A program made the position numbers and the translations under genes. Shown here one piece after another: positions 32,916 through 41,599 of a DNA stretch of 43,669 bases. Location of the stretch: the NCBI GenBank assembly GCA_003671195.1, contig QWPJ01000019.1, positions 1 through 43,669 of the forward strand, written 5' to 3'. Positions within the stretch are counted from its first letter, which is position 1, and every line of letters begins with the position of its first letter. The DNA is from Planctomycetota bacterium. GTDB taxonomy: Bacteria; Planctomycetota; Planctomycetia; Pirellulales; Pirellulaceae. The notes beneath the pieces are model-generated. The model was not told the origin of the DNA and ran no database searches. It was given only the letters and a program-made list of their open reading frames with translations.

Positions 32916-33755
32916 TCAAGGGGAGCGTCGACGAGGGATCAAGCGGTCGAAGAGCCCTTTTTTGGGGGCAGGTACCGTCGAGGCAGTTTCTCTGGGGTGA
33001 TCGACCCGTTGGTGGGCCGTGCTGACGATCTCTAGATCCGCCAACTCACCGAGATACTTTTTACGGACCTGAGGGTCTTTGCGCACGGTGTCGGGATCTC
33101 CCTCGCAGAAGACTTTTCCTTCATCGATCACGTAGCAACGATTGACGCTTTTGAGGATCTCTTGGGCATCGTGATCGGTGATCAAAACCGAAATCCCAGC
33201 GGCCCGCAACTGATGGATGATGGGCCTCATCGATTGGACGGTCACCGGATCGACCCCGGCGTAGGGCTCGTCGAGCATGATGATTTTGGGATTGGAGACC
33301 AAGCATCTTGCGATTTCCAATCGACGTCGTTCACCGCCCGAGAGCGTGGCGGCCTTGGAGGTGCGGATGTGTTTGATATTGAGCAGTTCGAGCAACTCGT
33401 CGGTCCGCTTGCTGCGGTCTCGCCATGAATGGCCGAGCATCTCCAAAATCGCAGAGATGTTTTGCTCGACGGACAGCTTTTTAAAGACGCTCGGCTCTTG
33501 GGCCAAATACCCCATTCCACCGTCGCGGGCTCGCAGGAACATCGGCCAGCGGGTCACGTCGTCTGGCCCTAAAAAAACCTTGCCATTGTCGGGTTGGACC
33601 AACCCGCAGGTCATCTTGAAAGAGGTCGATTTGCCAGCGCCGTTAGGACCTAGGAGCCCAACGATTTCGCCTGCTGCGACGCGAAAGGAAACCCCTTGGA
33701 CGACCTTGCGCCGTCCGAATGTTTTCTCTAAATTTTCGACTCGTAGAACGTCCAT
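32916..33755 (-). CDS. lptB: ABC transporter ATP-binding protein, LptB-like
   Basis: This is a 279-residue ABC ATPase. Walker A is GPNGAGKS (36-43), the signature LSGGERRRLEIARCL, Walker B IIMLDEPYAGVDP, and the switch histidine lies in LITDHDAQE. The ERRRLEIAR signature and the AGVDP D-loop match LptB, which powers lipopolysaccharide transport to the outer membrane, better than other ABC families. The C-terminus is about 35 residues longer than usual and basic. The start ATG 33755 is chosen over an upstream in-frame codon because the family begins there. It lies 20 bp after the signal peptidase gene. Confidence 0.88.
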   Translation of the reverse strand: MDVLRVENLEKTFGRRKVVQGVSFRVAAGEIVGLLGPNGAGKSTSFKMTCGLVQPDNGKVFLGPDDVTRWPMFLRARDGGMGYLAQEPSVFKKLSVEQNISAILEMLGHSWRDRSKRTDELLELLNIKHIRTSKAATLSGGERRRLEIARCLVSNPKIIMLDEPYAGVDPVTVQSMRPIIHQLRAAGISVLITDHDAQEILKSVNRCYVIDEGKVFCEGDPDTVRKDPQVRKKYLGELADLEIVSTAHQRVDHPRETASTVPAPKKGLFDRLIPRRRSP

Positions 33756-33775
33756 GCTCCAGCGAATTCCTTGGG

Positions 33776-35584
33776 TTAGCGAATCAGGCTCATGCGCCGG
33801 AAGTTGGGGATGAATGGGATTTTGCCATAGGTCCAATAGTGGGGCCAGAAGACCATGACGGCTCGACCGATCATCAAACGGCCGGGTTGCCCGGCCTCTT
33901 GGCGGACGTTCCACATCCGAGCGTCGGAGGACGCTTGGGTGTTGTCCCCCATCGGGAAATAGTCCCCAGGACCGAGTTGGTAAATCAATCCTTCTGACGA
34001 CCAGTCGCTTTGCGATGCACCCTTTGCCACACGGTAGGGATCCTTGGTGTTCCTGACGTTGATCGGTTCGTCGTAGCGGGATGAGGAGCTACCCCCAAAG
34101 GTCGTTGCGGTGTAGAAGATATCTCGGAAGACCTCGGCCTGAAGGATCTTGCCGCTGCCACCCTGGATGCCGATTCCCAGAGGAGCCGCATCGAGAGGAT
34201 TCTCTGGGCGATAGACCGGAAGATGGCGATAGTTTTCCACTGCAGCCTGGATCGAGTATCCGCCGTCGATTCCCCAAGGGATCGATTTGCCATCGACCCA
34301 CAATCGCAACGCATCGTCGACGTTGGCATAGCGGATGCGATGCGTCGAGCCGGATCGTACGGGGGTTTGCGCTTCGAGCGTCGGTGCAAAGCCTTGCGTC
34401 GCTTCGAACACCGAAATCGCCTTGCCATCAAGCAACGCTCTTGCGGTCGCTTTGCCCGTGCTTAAATCGATCTGGCACAGGAATTCGATTCCCCCCTCGA
34501 CGAGCAAGAGTTCCAGAGCCTGGGTTCCTTTGGACGTTGAGACGTGCCACTGGCCTGCCAAGTCGCCGACCCAATGCGCACCGTCGGTTTCGATATTGTC
34601 GGAGCGACCGTTTGCGGTTCGAAAGGTCTTTTGGTTGTAGGCCGTAAAGTCGGTGATGAATCGGAAGTCGCCGGAGTTTGAAGATGCCCCCGAGCGGTTC
34701 GATTCTTCGAGCCGATGGGTAAACCGCAGCATGGCCGTCGAGCCTTGAGGCACATCGGAAACCTGTGCGTCCCAGCGGTACTTCGATGCGCGATTCGTCG
34801 GCGTCGCTTGAATCTGAGTTTGCCACTTAGGTACCGAATCCTGCGAGGCGTCCTGCCATGAATCCGCGATGCGTCCTTCGCCCACGGCCGGCGAGAGATG
34901 CTCGGTGTCGGCGATGGCCTGAAGGGTCGCGCCGACGACCGAAGGTGGTTTGCGAGCGATCCGGAATCCGTCAGCCGATTCGTAGGTGGATATCCCTTTG
35001 GGGTATTTAGGGTTCTTGACGTAGATGTCGCCGTGCCAAATCTTGAGGGTCTCGCCCGGCAATCCTACGCAGCGTTTGATGTAGTTTAACTTGGCCTGCT
35101 CGATGAACTTAAAAACGATGACTTCCCATCGCTTCGGATCGCTCAGCGCATAGGTCAGTTTGCTCACGAGGATCCGGTCGCCCGAGAAGGTGGCGTGATT
35201 CTTGTTTTTCTCGATGTCCATCGACTCGCGTTTGCGGCAAAGCGGGCAGATCGTCTCGACGACCATCACTTCTTTGCGAGCGCCCGTGCTGCTATCGAAC
35301 TCTTCGCTCGCTCCGCTTTGGTACTGGTAGCCGCAATGCTCGCACTGGATGTCTTTATGGGCACCCATCAACGTCGGAGCCATCGACCCGGTCGGGATGA
35401 TGAACGCGTCGGCGACGAAGGACTTGAAGAGCAGAGCGAGGATAAAAGCGACTGCCAAGCTTTCGATGGTTTCGCGAAAGACCTGAACCGGGGGCTGGGA
35501 TTGAGCCTCAGAGTCAGCTCCTAATTCAGCTTGGGGTTGGCTTGCAGAGGCCGAGGGATTGGATTTCGTTGAGGACAAGGCCAT
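33776..35584 (-). CDS. lepB: Signal peptidase I with zinc-ribbon-like and large central insertions
   Basis: This 602-residue type I signal peptidase removes signal peptides from exported proteins. After a disordered N-terminus comes one transmembrane helix (about 42-58), then the catalytic Ser67 in PTGSMAPTL and the general base Lys170 in YIKRCVGLPGE, and finally box E GDNTQASSDAR (about 546-556). Two insertions are unusual. A CxxC...CxxC segment lies between Ser and Lys (Cys81, 84, 113, 116). About 340 residues separate boxes D and E; part of this (VDDALRLWVDGK) resembles a concanavalin/laminin-G-like beta sandwich. The start ATG 35584 was chosen because upstream codons are untypical. It is the first gene of the lepB-lptB-RND operon. 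Confidence 0.92.
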   Translation of the reverse strand: MALSSTKSNPSASASQPQAELGADSEAQSQPPVQVFRETIESLAVAFILALLFKSFVADAFIIPTGSMAPTLMGAHKDIQCEHCGYQYQSGASEEFDSSTGARKEVMVVETICPLCRKRESMDIEKNKNHATFSGDRILVSKLTYALSDPKRWEVIVFKFIEQAKLNYIKRCVGLPGETLKIWHGDIYVKNPKYPKGISTYESADGFRIARKPPSVVGATLQAIADTEHLSPAVGEGRIADSWQDASQDSVPKWQTQIQATPTNRASKYRWDAQVSDVPQGSTAMLRFTHRLEESNRSGASSNSGDFRFITDFTAYNQKTFRTANGRSDNIETDGAHWVGDLAGQWHVSTSKGTQALELLLVEGGIEFLCQIDLSTGKATARALLDGKAISVFEATQGFAPTLEAQTPVRSGSTHRIRYANVDDALRLWVDGKSIPWGIDGGYSIQAAVENYRHLPVYRPENPLDAAPLGIGIQGGSGKILQAEVFRDIFYTATTFGGSSSSRYDEPINVRNTKDPYRVAKGASQSDWSSEGLIYQLGPGDYFPMGDNTQASSDARMWNVRQEAGQPGRLMIGRAVMVFWPHYWTYGKIPFIPNFRRMSLIR

Positions 35585-35706
35585 CGTCGAGGGAACGCTT
35601 CGGATAGATAGATGAAGGGTAATAACACAAGCGGTCGGTTCGCTATTGTAGTTTTTAAGCCTCAAGCAGACTGCGCTGATTGCCGGAAATCGTTTGGGTT
35701 TGGGGC

Positions 35707-35744
35707 ATAAAAAAAGCCTCGGAACCTTTGGGGTTCCGAGGCTT
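35707..35744 (-). terminator. Rho-independent terminator of the metal-binding protein gene
   Basis: On the minus strand a perfect 13-bp stem (arms 35714-35726 and 35732-35744, loop of five) is followed by a run of T residues (35707-35715 read in reverse). It begins 28 bp past the stop at 35772. Confidence 0.95.
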
Positions 35745-35771
35745 AGCAGTCGGATCAGTCAGATCAGGGGA

Positions 35772-36218
35772 CTACTTAGCAGCCTTGGCGAACTTGGCCT
35801 TGCCGTAAGCTTCTTCGCCGAAAAGGTTAGCAACCTTGTCGTCGTCGCTCATCTTTTCTGCTTTGCCTTTGCAGTTGTTGCAGCAGAAAGAAACCTTGGC
35901 ACCCTTGAACTCAACGGTAGCGTCCTTGTTGAGCTCTCCGCCGGAGAATGGGCAAGCCTTCTGGGTCACTTGGCCAGTTGCGATCAACTGGTGATTGGCC
36001 TTGGCTGCCATGGCCTTTTTGTCTGCATCGAACTTGCCTTTGCAGTTATCGCAACAGAAGTAAACGTTGCATTCTTTCCATTCGCTGGTCTTGGCTTCCT
36101 TGGCTGCAGCCCCGGATACCATGCACTTGACCTTGGCGAAATCGATCTTTTCAGCGTAAGCGGTAACGGCTGAGAAAGCGACCAGAGCGGCGAAAGCCGC
36201 GGCAAAAAGATTCTTCAT
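35772..36218 (-). CDS. Small secreted protein with two YHS/TRASH-like metal-binding repeats
   Basis: This 148-residue protein has a signal peptide (MKNLFAAAFAALVAFSAV, cleavage near AYA) and two related halves. Each half has an upstream Cys (CMVSG at 32-36; CPFSG at 89-93), then a beta strand and a Cys-rich knuckle (VYFCCDNCKGKF at 52-63; VSFCCNNCKGKA at 109-120). This is the pattern of YHS/TRASH domains, which bind metal ions. Lys, Ala and Glu dominate. A good ribosome site (GGAG), its own promoter and a strong terminator indicate a single-gene transcript, probably well expressed. A periplasmic metal chaperone or sensor is plausible. The start is ATG 36218; the frame extends further upstream without a signal peptide. 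Confidence 0.88.
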   Translation of the reverse strand: MKNLFAAAFAALVAFSAVTAYAEKIDFAKVKCMVSGAAAKEAKTSEWKECNVYFCCDNCKGKFDADKKAMAAKANHQLIATGQVTQKACPFSGGELNKDATVEFKGAKVSFCCNNCKGKAEKMSDDDKVANLFGEEAYGKAKFAKAAK

Positions 36219-36272
36219 TGTGAACGGACTCCAAATGGAATAAGCGGTGACGAAACGAAGCGGTTTGACCAT

Positions 36273-36302
36273 ATGGTAGGGTGCGCACAATCCCGATGTC
36301 AA
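36273..36302 (-). promoter_or_regulatory. Promoter of the metal-binding protein gene
   Basis: On the minus strand TTGACA (36297-36302) is followed after 18 bp by TACCAT (36273-36278). A 10-bp perfect palindrome accatatggt (36268-36277) overlaps the -10 element and could be an operator. Confidence 0.55.
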
Positions 36303-36343
36303 TCTCGCAACGGTAAAAACCTAGAAATAAGCATCGGTTTTGC

Positions 36344-38176
36344 TTATGCCATTCGAGCCATGAGAAGTTCGTGTTGGCATAGAAGTTCTTTGGGCATGGA
36401 GTGGTAGAGTTTCAAAAAGAACTGGTTTTGGCTTGTGATTTCGGCCAGGAAGTCCTCGCGGCGGAATTCCATGGCCGCATCAAATTGGTCGTGGGTAAAG
36501 CCCTCGAGTCCTTCGACGCAGAAGTCCTCCCAATCCGGGGTCCAACCGATAGGGGTTTCATGTCCTGGGATGCGTCCGTGGCATCGTTTGACGATCCACT
36601 CGAGGACGCGGATATTTTGTCGGAAGCCGGGCCAAAGGAAATTGCCTTGGGTGTCTTTCCGAAACCAGTTGACGTGGAAGATTCTCGGGAGACGGCGGAT
36701 GTGTTTTCGCATATCGAGCCAGTGGGCAAAGTAGTCGCCCATGTTGTATCCGCAGAACGGGAGCATCGCCATCGGATCGCGGCGGACGGTTCCGACCGTA
36801 CCGCTTGCGGCGGCGGTCGTCTCGGAGCCTTGGGTGGCACCGAGGAATACTCCGTGGGTCCAGTCGAAGGCTTGAAAGACCAGAGGCATGGTTGTTGGTC
36901 GACGTCCACCGAAGACGATCGCATCGATAGGCACTCCATCTGGGTTTTGCCATTCGGGGTCGATGTTGGGGCATTGGTCGGCCGGTGCGGTGAATCGGGA
37001 GTTGGCATGGGCGGCGAGTCGATCTGATTGCGGCGTCCAGTCCTGCCCGGTCCAATCGATCAGATGACTCGGTGGTGCCGAGAGGCCTTCCCACCACACG
37101 CCGTTTTGGTCCGTCAGAGCGACGTTGGTGAAGATCGTGTTTTTCGACAGAGCGTGCATCGCGTTTGGGTTGGATTGCCAGGAGGTACCCGGCGCGACGC
37201 CGAAGAACCCGGTCTCGGGGTTGATCGCATGGAGTTTGCCCGACTTGCCGGGCCAGAGCCAAGCGATATCGTCTCCGACGAGGGTGGTTTTCCAACCGGC
37301 ATTTTGGTAGTCCTCCGGGGGCGTGATCATCGCCAAGTTGGTCTTGCCGCAGGCGCTAGGGAAAGCCGCGGTGAGATAGGTTTTGACCCCATCGGGGCTT
37401 TCGAGTCCCATGATGAGCATATGTTCTGCCATCCAGCCATGATCTCGAGCGATGGTGCTGGCGATCCGCAAGGCGACGCATTTTTTACCGAGCAGGGCGT
37501 TGCCGCCGTACCCGCTCCCGAAGGACCACACCTCGCGGGTCTCGGGGAAGTGGACGATGTACTTTTCATCGTTGCAGGGCCAAGCCGAATCGGATTGGCC
37601 TTTGGCAAGTGGAGCACCGACACTGTGCAAGCAGGGGATAAAAGCTCCATGAACACCGAGCTTGCGGAATACTTTTTGCCCCATGTGGCACATGATCTTC
37701 ATGCTGACGACGACATAGGGCGAGTCGGTCAGTTCGACTCCCACGAGTGCCAACGGACTATCGATCGGTCCCATGCAAAACGGGACGACATACATGGTCC
37801 GTCCTCGCATGGAACCTTGGAATTTGTCCCCGAGAAGCGCTTTCATTTTTTCCGGATGTTGCCAATGGTTCGTCGGACCGGCATCGGATTCCCGAAGCGA
37901 GCAGATGAAGGTCCGGTCTTCGACGCGGGCCGTATCGGAAGGATGGCTGCGTGCCAAGAAAGAGTTTGGATGCAGCTTCGGGTCAAGCCGAATCAGAGTC
38001 TTGGACTCGACGAGTTGGTCCGTCAGGGTGTCCCATTCCTGATCGCTCCCATCGCACAGGACGATGCGGTCGGGTTGGCACACACCGGCCATCTTGCGAA
38101 TCCACTTCTCGAGCGCGACGTTGGGGCAATCGAAGGGTAGTTTTTCAGAGTCGATGGTGTCCATGTTTGCATTCAT
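36344..38176 (-). CDS. pckG: Phosphoenolpyruvate carboxykinase (GTP)
   Basis: This 610-residue GTP-dependent PEPCK interconverts oxaloacetate and phosphoenolpyruvate plus CO2. Visible motifs are [13 protein letters not shown], the P-loop-like [12 protein letters not shown] with the reactive Cys276 typical of GTP forms, [10 protein letters not shown] (metal and nucleotide site), and the guanine-binding C-terminal region with [19 protein letters not shown]. The length is normal for the family. I chose ATG 38176 ([10 protein letters not shown]); ATG 38164 is an alternative. It is divergent from the DUF2309 bicarbonate-uptake gene, so substrate CO2 supply and this enzyme could be linked. The 231-bp shared upstream region holds no gene. 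Confidence 0.96.
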   Translation of the reverse strand: MNANMDTIDSEKLPFDCPNVALEKWIRKMAGVCQPDRIVLCDGSDQEWDTLTDQLVESKTLIRLDPKLHPNSFLARSHPSDTARVEDRTFICSLRESDAGPTNHWQHPEKMKALLGDKFQGSMRGRTMYVVPFCMGPIDSPLALVGVELTDSPYVVVSMKIMCHMGQKVFRKLGVHGAFIPCLHSVGAPLAKGQSDSAWPCNDEKYIVHFPETREVWSFGSGYGGNALLGKKCVALRIASTIARDHGWMAEHMLIMGLESPDGVKTYLTAAFPSACGKTNLAMITPPEDYQNAGWKTTLVGDDIAWLWPGKSGKLHAINPETGFFGVAPGTSWQSNPNAMHALSKNTIFTNVALTDQNGVWWEGLSAPPSHLIDWTGQDWTPQSDRLAAHANSRFTAPADQCPNIDPEWQNPDGVPIDAIVFGGRRPTTMPLVFQAFDWTHGVFLGATQGSETTAAASGTVGTVRRDPMAMLPFCGYNMGDYFAHWLDMRKHIRRLPRIFHVNWFRKDTQGNFLWPGFRQNIRVLEWIVKRCHGRIPGHETPIGWTPDWEDFCVEGLEGFTHDQFDAAMEFRREDFLAEITSQNQFFLKLYHSMPKELLCQHELLMARMA

Positions 38177-38407
38177 TCTTTTAGATCGGCGGATCGGCCC
38201 GTTCGGAGTTCCATGAGGAATTCTAACGGTAGCGAAAACTAGGTCGCTTGAGAATGCGAGCCGCAGCAAAGCCCTGGCGGATTTCGAAAATCGGCGGATT
38301 TCCGACTCGGTTCGATCGCTGAACGATTTGTTATCTATGGGTCTTTAAGCAATTACTCCGAATCCGAGTTTCCGCCCTCGCAGTAAACGCTCTATACTCG
38401 ATTCTGC

Positions 38408-41400
38408 GTGGAAGATCATCCCGGACCCAACACGTGCCACGATACTGAAGAAACAAAATTGGATACCAAGCCGTCAGCCTTCTCGCCTGAGCAGGTTCAA
38501 CATGCCATCGAGCACGCAATCCACTATCTGCCCTCTCAAGGGCCGATTGCGGTGTTTGTTCACCACAACACCTTGCATGCCTTTGAGCATCTGCCGTTTG
38601 AACTAGCGGTTATCGAGGGTTGGAAAAAATACGGCGCCGAACCTTATTTGTCTGAGGATCGATACCGTCAGGAGTTTCTTCGAGGGCGCATCGCACGTGA
38701 GGATATCGAGCAGGTCCTAGCCAAGGACTTGGACCAGCGCGCCGAGCAACCGATCGTGCTTGGCACGACGCGTTATGAGCTGCGATTGGCCATGTTGCTC
38801 CACCCGATTCGAAATGCTCCGGAGGAGGAACTCCGTTGGTTCATCGCCGAGACCAAAGCGCTCAGGGAGTTCCGCGATGATGTATCCCCTAACGTGGAAT
38901 CGAAGGTCATCCGTTCCGTACAGGATTGGATGGAGCGAAATTCGAAGGTCACACAGCAAGTCACGCAGCAATTTACACAGCAATTTACAAAGGGGTCCAA
39001 AAGCGAGGATCCGACGGCGGCTTCCTCTCCTGAGCAATGGAGAGCGTGGACATTGGCATGGTTGCACCGAGTCTGCATCAAGGGCGCATCGCTCGTCGGT
39101 GAAGTTCTCAACGATGCGATCCCGGTCCGTCGCCATCGGGATATCGTGCTAGGCTCGCACGGCATCGATTGCGATGTGTGTGTCAACGAGCAATTGATTC
39201 GTTTTTTGGGAAGCGCGACCGACCAAGGTTTTGCGCAATGGGGGCTACCTGATCGGGATCGACCCTTGTTCGAGTTGTTTCAGGAACTCTACGGCGTACG
39301 CTCGATTTTTCAGCCCGGCTGGCTCAAGGAGCTTTCGGATCTGATCGCACAGGACCGCGCGTCGGATCGCACTTCGATCGAGTCGATCGTCCACTCTTTG
39401 GAATCGCTAGGATTGCGGGAGTATGGACTCGATGATTTCATCGATAGCACCTTGCTGAGCTTGCCGGGTTGGACCGGAATGATTTGGCAACTCGAGACCA
39501 ATGCCGAATGGACACCTCGCCCCTTGCGCGACGGTTCGCTTCAGGACTATCTTGCGATCCGACTTCTACTCGACCGCGCCAGTCTGCGCTCGGCCCTGGG
39601 GCAAATCGCGGAAATCGAGGACCAACCGTCGCTCCAGCAGGGGAGCTTGTCGATGGAGCGATTGGCTCAGGTACTTGCGTTTCATCAGCGACGAAATGTT
39701 CGCCAGACCGTATATCAGCGAGCGTTCATTCTTTTTCAGGTCGCTCAACTCCTGGGTTGGTCTCCCAACGAACTCGAGTCCCTCTCGGCCACCGAGTGGC
39801 AGAGCCTAATGGACGAGATCAGCCATTGCGGGACCATGGAACGACGTCGTTTGCTCCACCTTGCTTACGAACGGCATTACCGCAACGAAGCCCTCGATGC
39901 GATCGCATCGCAACCTGCACCTGTTGCGGTTGCAGTGCCTACCAAGGCTTCTAGGCCTATTTCGTTCCAGGTCATCACGTGCATCGACGACCGAGAGGAG
40001 TCCTTTCGGCGTATCCTCGAGGAGATCGACCCGGCGGTCGAGACGTTTGGAGCCGCAGGGTTTTTTTCCGTACCGATGTACTTTCGTTCCAGTTCCGATG
40101 CTCACTACATCCCGCTCTGTCCGGTCGTGATCAAACCCAAGCACTTCGTCGACGAGATCGGGCAACTGTCCCAACAGGAGCTTCAAAGGCGGCAGGCCGA
40201 AGCCAGGCGGGTCCTCGGCCAGGCCTCGCATCGTCTGCACATGGGGAGCCGATCGTTGGCTGCAGGAACTCTCACGAGCCTGCTCGGGTCCCTAGCCAGC
40301 CTTCCGATGGTCGCTCGCGTACTAGCTCCTCGGCTGACGTCCCGCATCCGCGAGTTGGTCGCCAGGGTGGTAAAGCCCAGCCAAGCGACATTGCTTCTGA
40401 TCGAAAGGATCGCGCCCGAGACGAGCATCGACGCGGCCGCATCGGAGTCGGCTCACTATCGCGAAGCGAAGCTCGATCAGGAGGCGAAGCTCAATCAGGG
40501 CTTTACGCTCGAGGAGATGGCCAACATGGTCGAGCGCCTTTTAGGGGATCTGGGACTCCATCGCTTTGCACGCTTGGTGTTGATTCTGGGACATGGTTCC
40601 TCGAGTTTGAACAATCCTCACGAGTCGGCTTACAACTGCGGGGCATGCGGGGGAGGGCGAGGCGGCCCGAACGCTCGAGCCTTCGCGATGATGGCCAACG
40701 ATTATCGGGTTCGCAAAATCCTTCAAACGCGTGGTTTGGAAATTCCCGAATCGACTTGTTTTGTCGGCGGCTATCACAACACATGCACCGATTCGGTCGA
40801 TTTTTTCGACATCGACCGTTTGGCGCCGAGTCGCCATATGGACTTTTTACAAGCTAAATCTCTGATCGATCAGGCTCGTGAGCGCAACGCCTCGGAAAGG
40901 AGCCGTCGATTCACTTCGGCTTCCTTGGGGCTCAAGCCTCCCGAAGCGCTCAAGCATGTCGAGGCCCGCGCTGAGGATTTGGCGCAAGCGCGACCCGAGT
41001 ACAACCATGCGAGCAACGCGGTCTGCTTTGTCGGGCGGCGATTGCGGACCCGGGGGTTGTTCATGGATCGCCGATCCTTTTTGACATCGTACGATCCTAC
41101 GAGGGATGGGCCCGGCTCGGAGATTCTCACGAGGATCCTTCAGGCGGTCATTCCGGTGTGCGCAGGGATCTCCTTGGAGTATTACTTTTCGACCGTCGAC
41201 AACGCGGTTTATGGATGCGGCTCGAAGTTGCCGCACAACATCACCTCGCTTTTGGGGGTCATGGAGGGTGCCGCGAGCGACTTGAGGACGGGTCTGAGCC
41301 AGCAGATGGTTGAAATCCATGAGCCCATGCGGATCTTGTTCGTCATCGAGAGCACTCCGCGTGCTGTCCTGGAGATCTTGGCCAAGAACCCGGGTCTGGA

Positions 41401-41593
41401 TCGCTTGGTATCGAATCGATGGGTACAGCTTGCGACACTAGCTCCGGATTCGAATCGAATCGAGCTCTACCAGGACGGTGGGTTTGCGGATTATCAACCG
41501 ACATCATCGGCGATTCGGGTCGTTGCAGATTCGTATGCCTGCTACCATCATCAACGAGACCATCTTTCGTTTGCAAGATTGGGAGTGCAATAA
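38408..41593 (+). CDS. dabA: DabA-like inorganic carbon uptake protein (DUF2309)
   Basis: This 1061-residue DUF2309 protein is the carbonic-anhydrase-like subunit of DAB systems, which couple a cation gradient to one-way CO2 hydration and so accumulate bicarbonate. The beta-carbonic-anhydrase-like zinc residues are recognisable: Cys525 and Asp527 in TCIDDREES, and His729 and Cys744 in GHGSSSLNNPHES...NCGACGG. The C-x-D and 15-residue H-to-C spacings equal those of the characterised protein. An N-terminal FVHHNTLHAFEHLPF motif is also present. It is longer than the characterised DabA and contains two tandem-repeat segments (TQQF; KLDQEAKLNQ). The start is GTG 38408, with no methionine in frame nearby. 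DabB follows after 6 bp. Confidence 0.93.
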   Translation: MEDHPGPNTCHDTEETKLDTKPSAFSPEQVQHAIEHAIHYLPSQGPIAVFVHHNTLHAFEHLPFELAVIEGWKKYGAEPYLSEDRYRQEFLRGRIAREDIEQVLAKDLDQRAEQPIVLGTTRYELRLAMLLHPIRNAPEEELRWFIAETKALREFRDDVSPNVESKVIRSVQDWMERNSKVTQQVTQQFTQQFTKGSKSEDPTAASSPEQWRAWTLAWLHRVCIKGASLVGEVLNDAIPVRRHRDIVLGSHGIDCDVCVNEQLIRFLGSATDQGFAQWGLPDRDRPLFELFQELYGVRSIFQPGWLKELSDLIAQDRASDRTSIESIVHSLESLGLREYGLDDFIDSTLLSLPGWTGMIWQLETNAEWTPRPLRDGSLQDYLAIRLLLDRASLRSALGQIAEIEDQPSLQQGSLSMERLAQVLAFHQRRNVRQTVYQRAFILFQVAQLLGWSPNELESLSATEWQSLMDEISHCGTMERRRLLHLAYERHYRNEALDAIASQPAPVAVAVPTKASRPISFQVITCIDDREESFRRILEEIDPAVETFGAAGFFSVPMYFRSSSDAHYIPLCPVVIKPKHFVDEIGQLSQQELQRRQAEARRVLGQASHRLHMGSRSLAAGTLTSLLGSLASLPMVARVLAPRLTSRIRELVARVVKPSQATLLLIERIAPETSIDAAASESAHYREAKLDQEAKLNQGFTLEEMANMVERLLGDLGLHRFARLVLILGHGSSSLNNPHESAYNCGACGGGRGGPNARAFAMMANDYRVRKILQTRGLEIPESTCFVGGYHNTCTDSVDFFDIDRLAPSRHMDFLQAKSLIDQARERNASERSRRFTSASLGLKPPEALKHVEARAEDLAQARPEYNHASNAVCFVGRRLRTRGLFMDRRSFLTSYDPTRDGPGSEILTRILQAVIPVCAGISLEYYFSTVDNAVYGCGSKLPHNITSLLGVMEGAASDLRTGLSQQMVEIHEPMRILFVIESTPRAVLEILAKNPGLDRLVSNRWVQLATLAPDSNRIELYQDGGFADYQPTSSAIRVVADSYACYHHQRDHLSFARLGVQ
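38951..38986. repeat. 12-bp tandem repeat in dabA
   Basis: Units at 38951-38962, 38963-38974 and 38975-38986 (the last two differ by one base) encode TQQV/TQQF repeats in a linker of DabA. Confidence 0.9.
40466..40501. repeat. 18-bp tandem repeat in dabA
   Basis: Two units (40466-40483, 40484-40501) sharing gcgaagctc and atcagg encode AKLDQE/AKLNQG, shortly before the second zinc-ligand region. Confidence 0.8.
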
Positions 41594-41599
41594 CTCGCT

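Noticed and set aside
36401..38140. Two long plus-strand frames opposite PEP carboxykinase
   Set aside because: Both mirror the PEPCK coding sequence, whose catalytic motifs are unmistakable on the minus strand.
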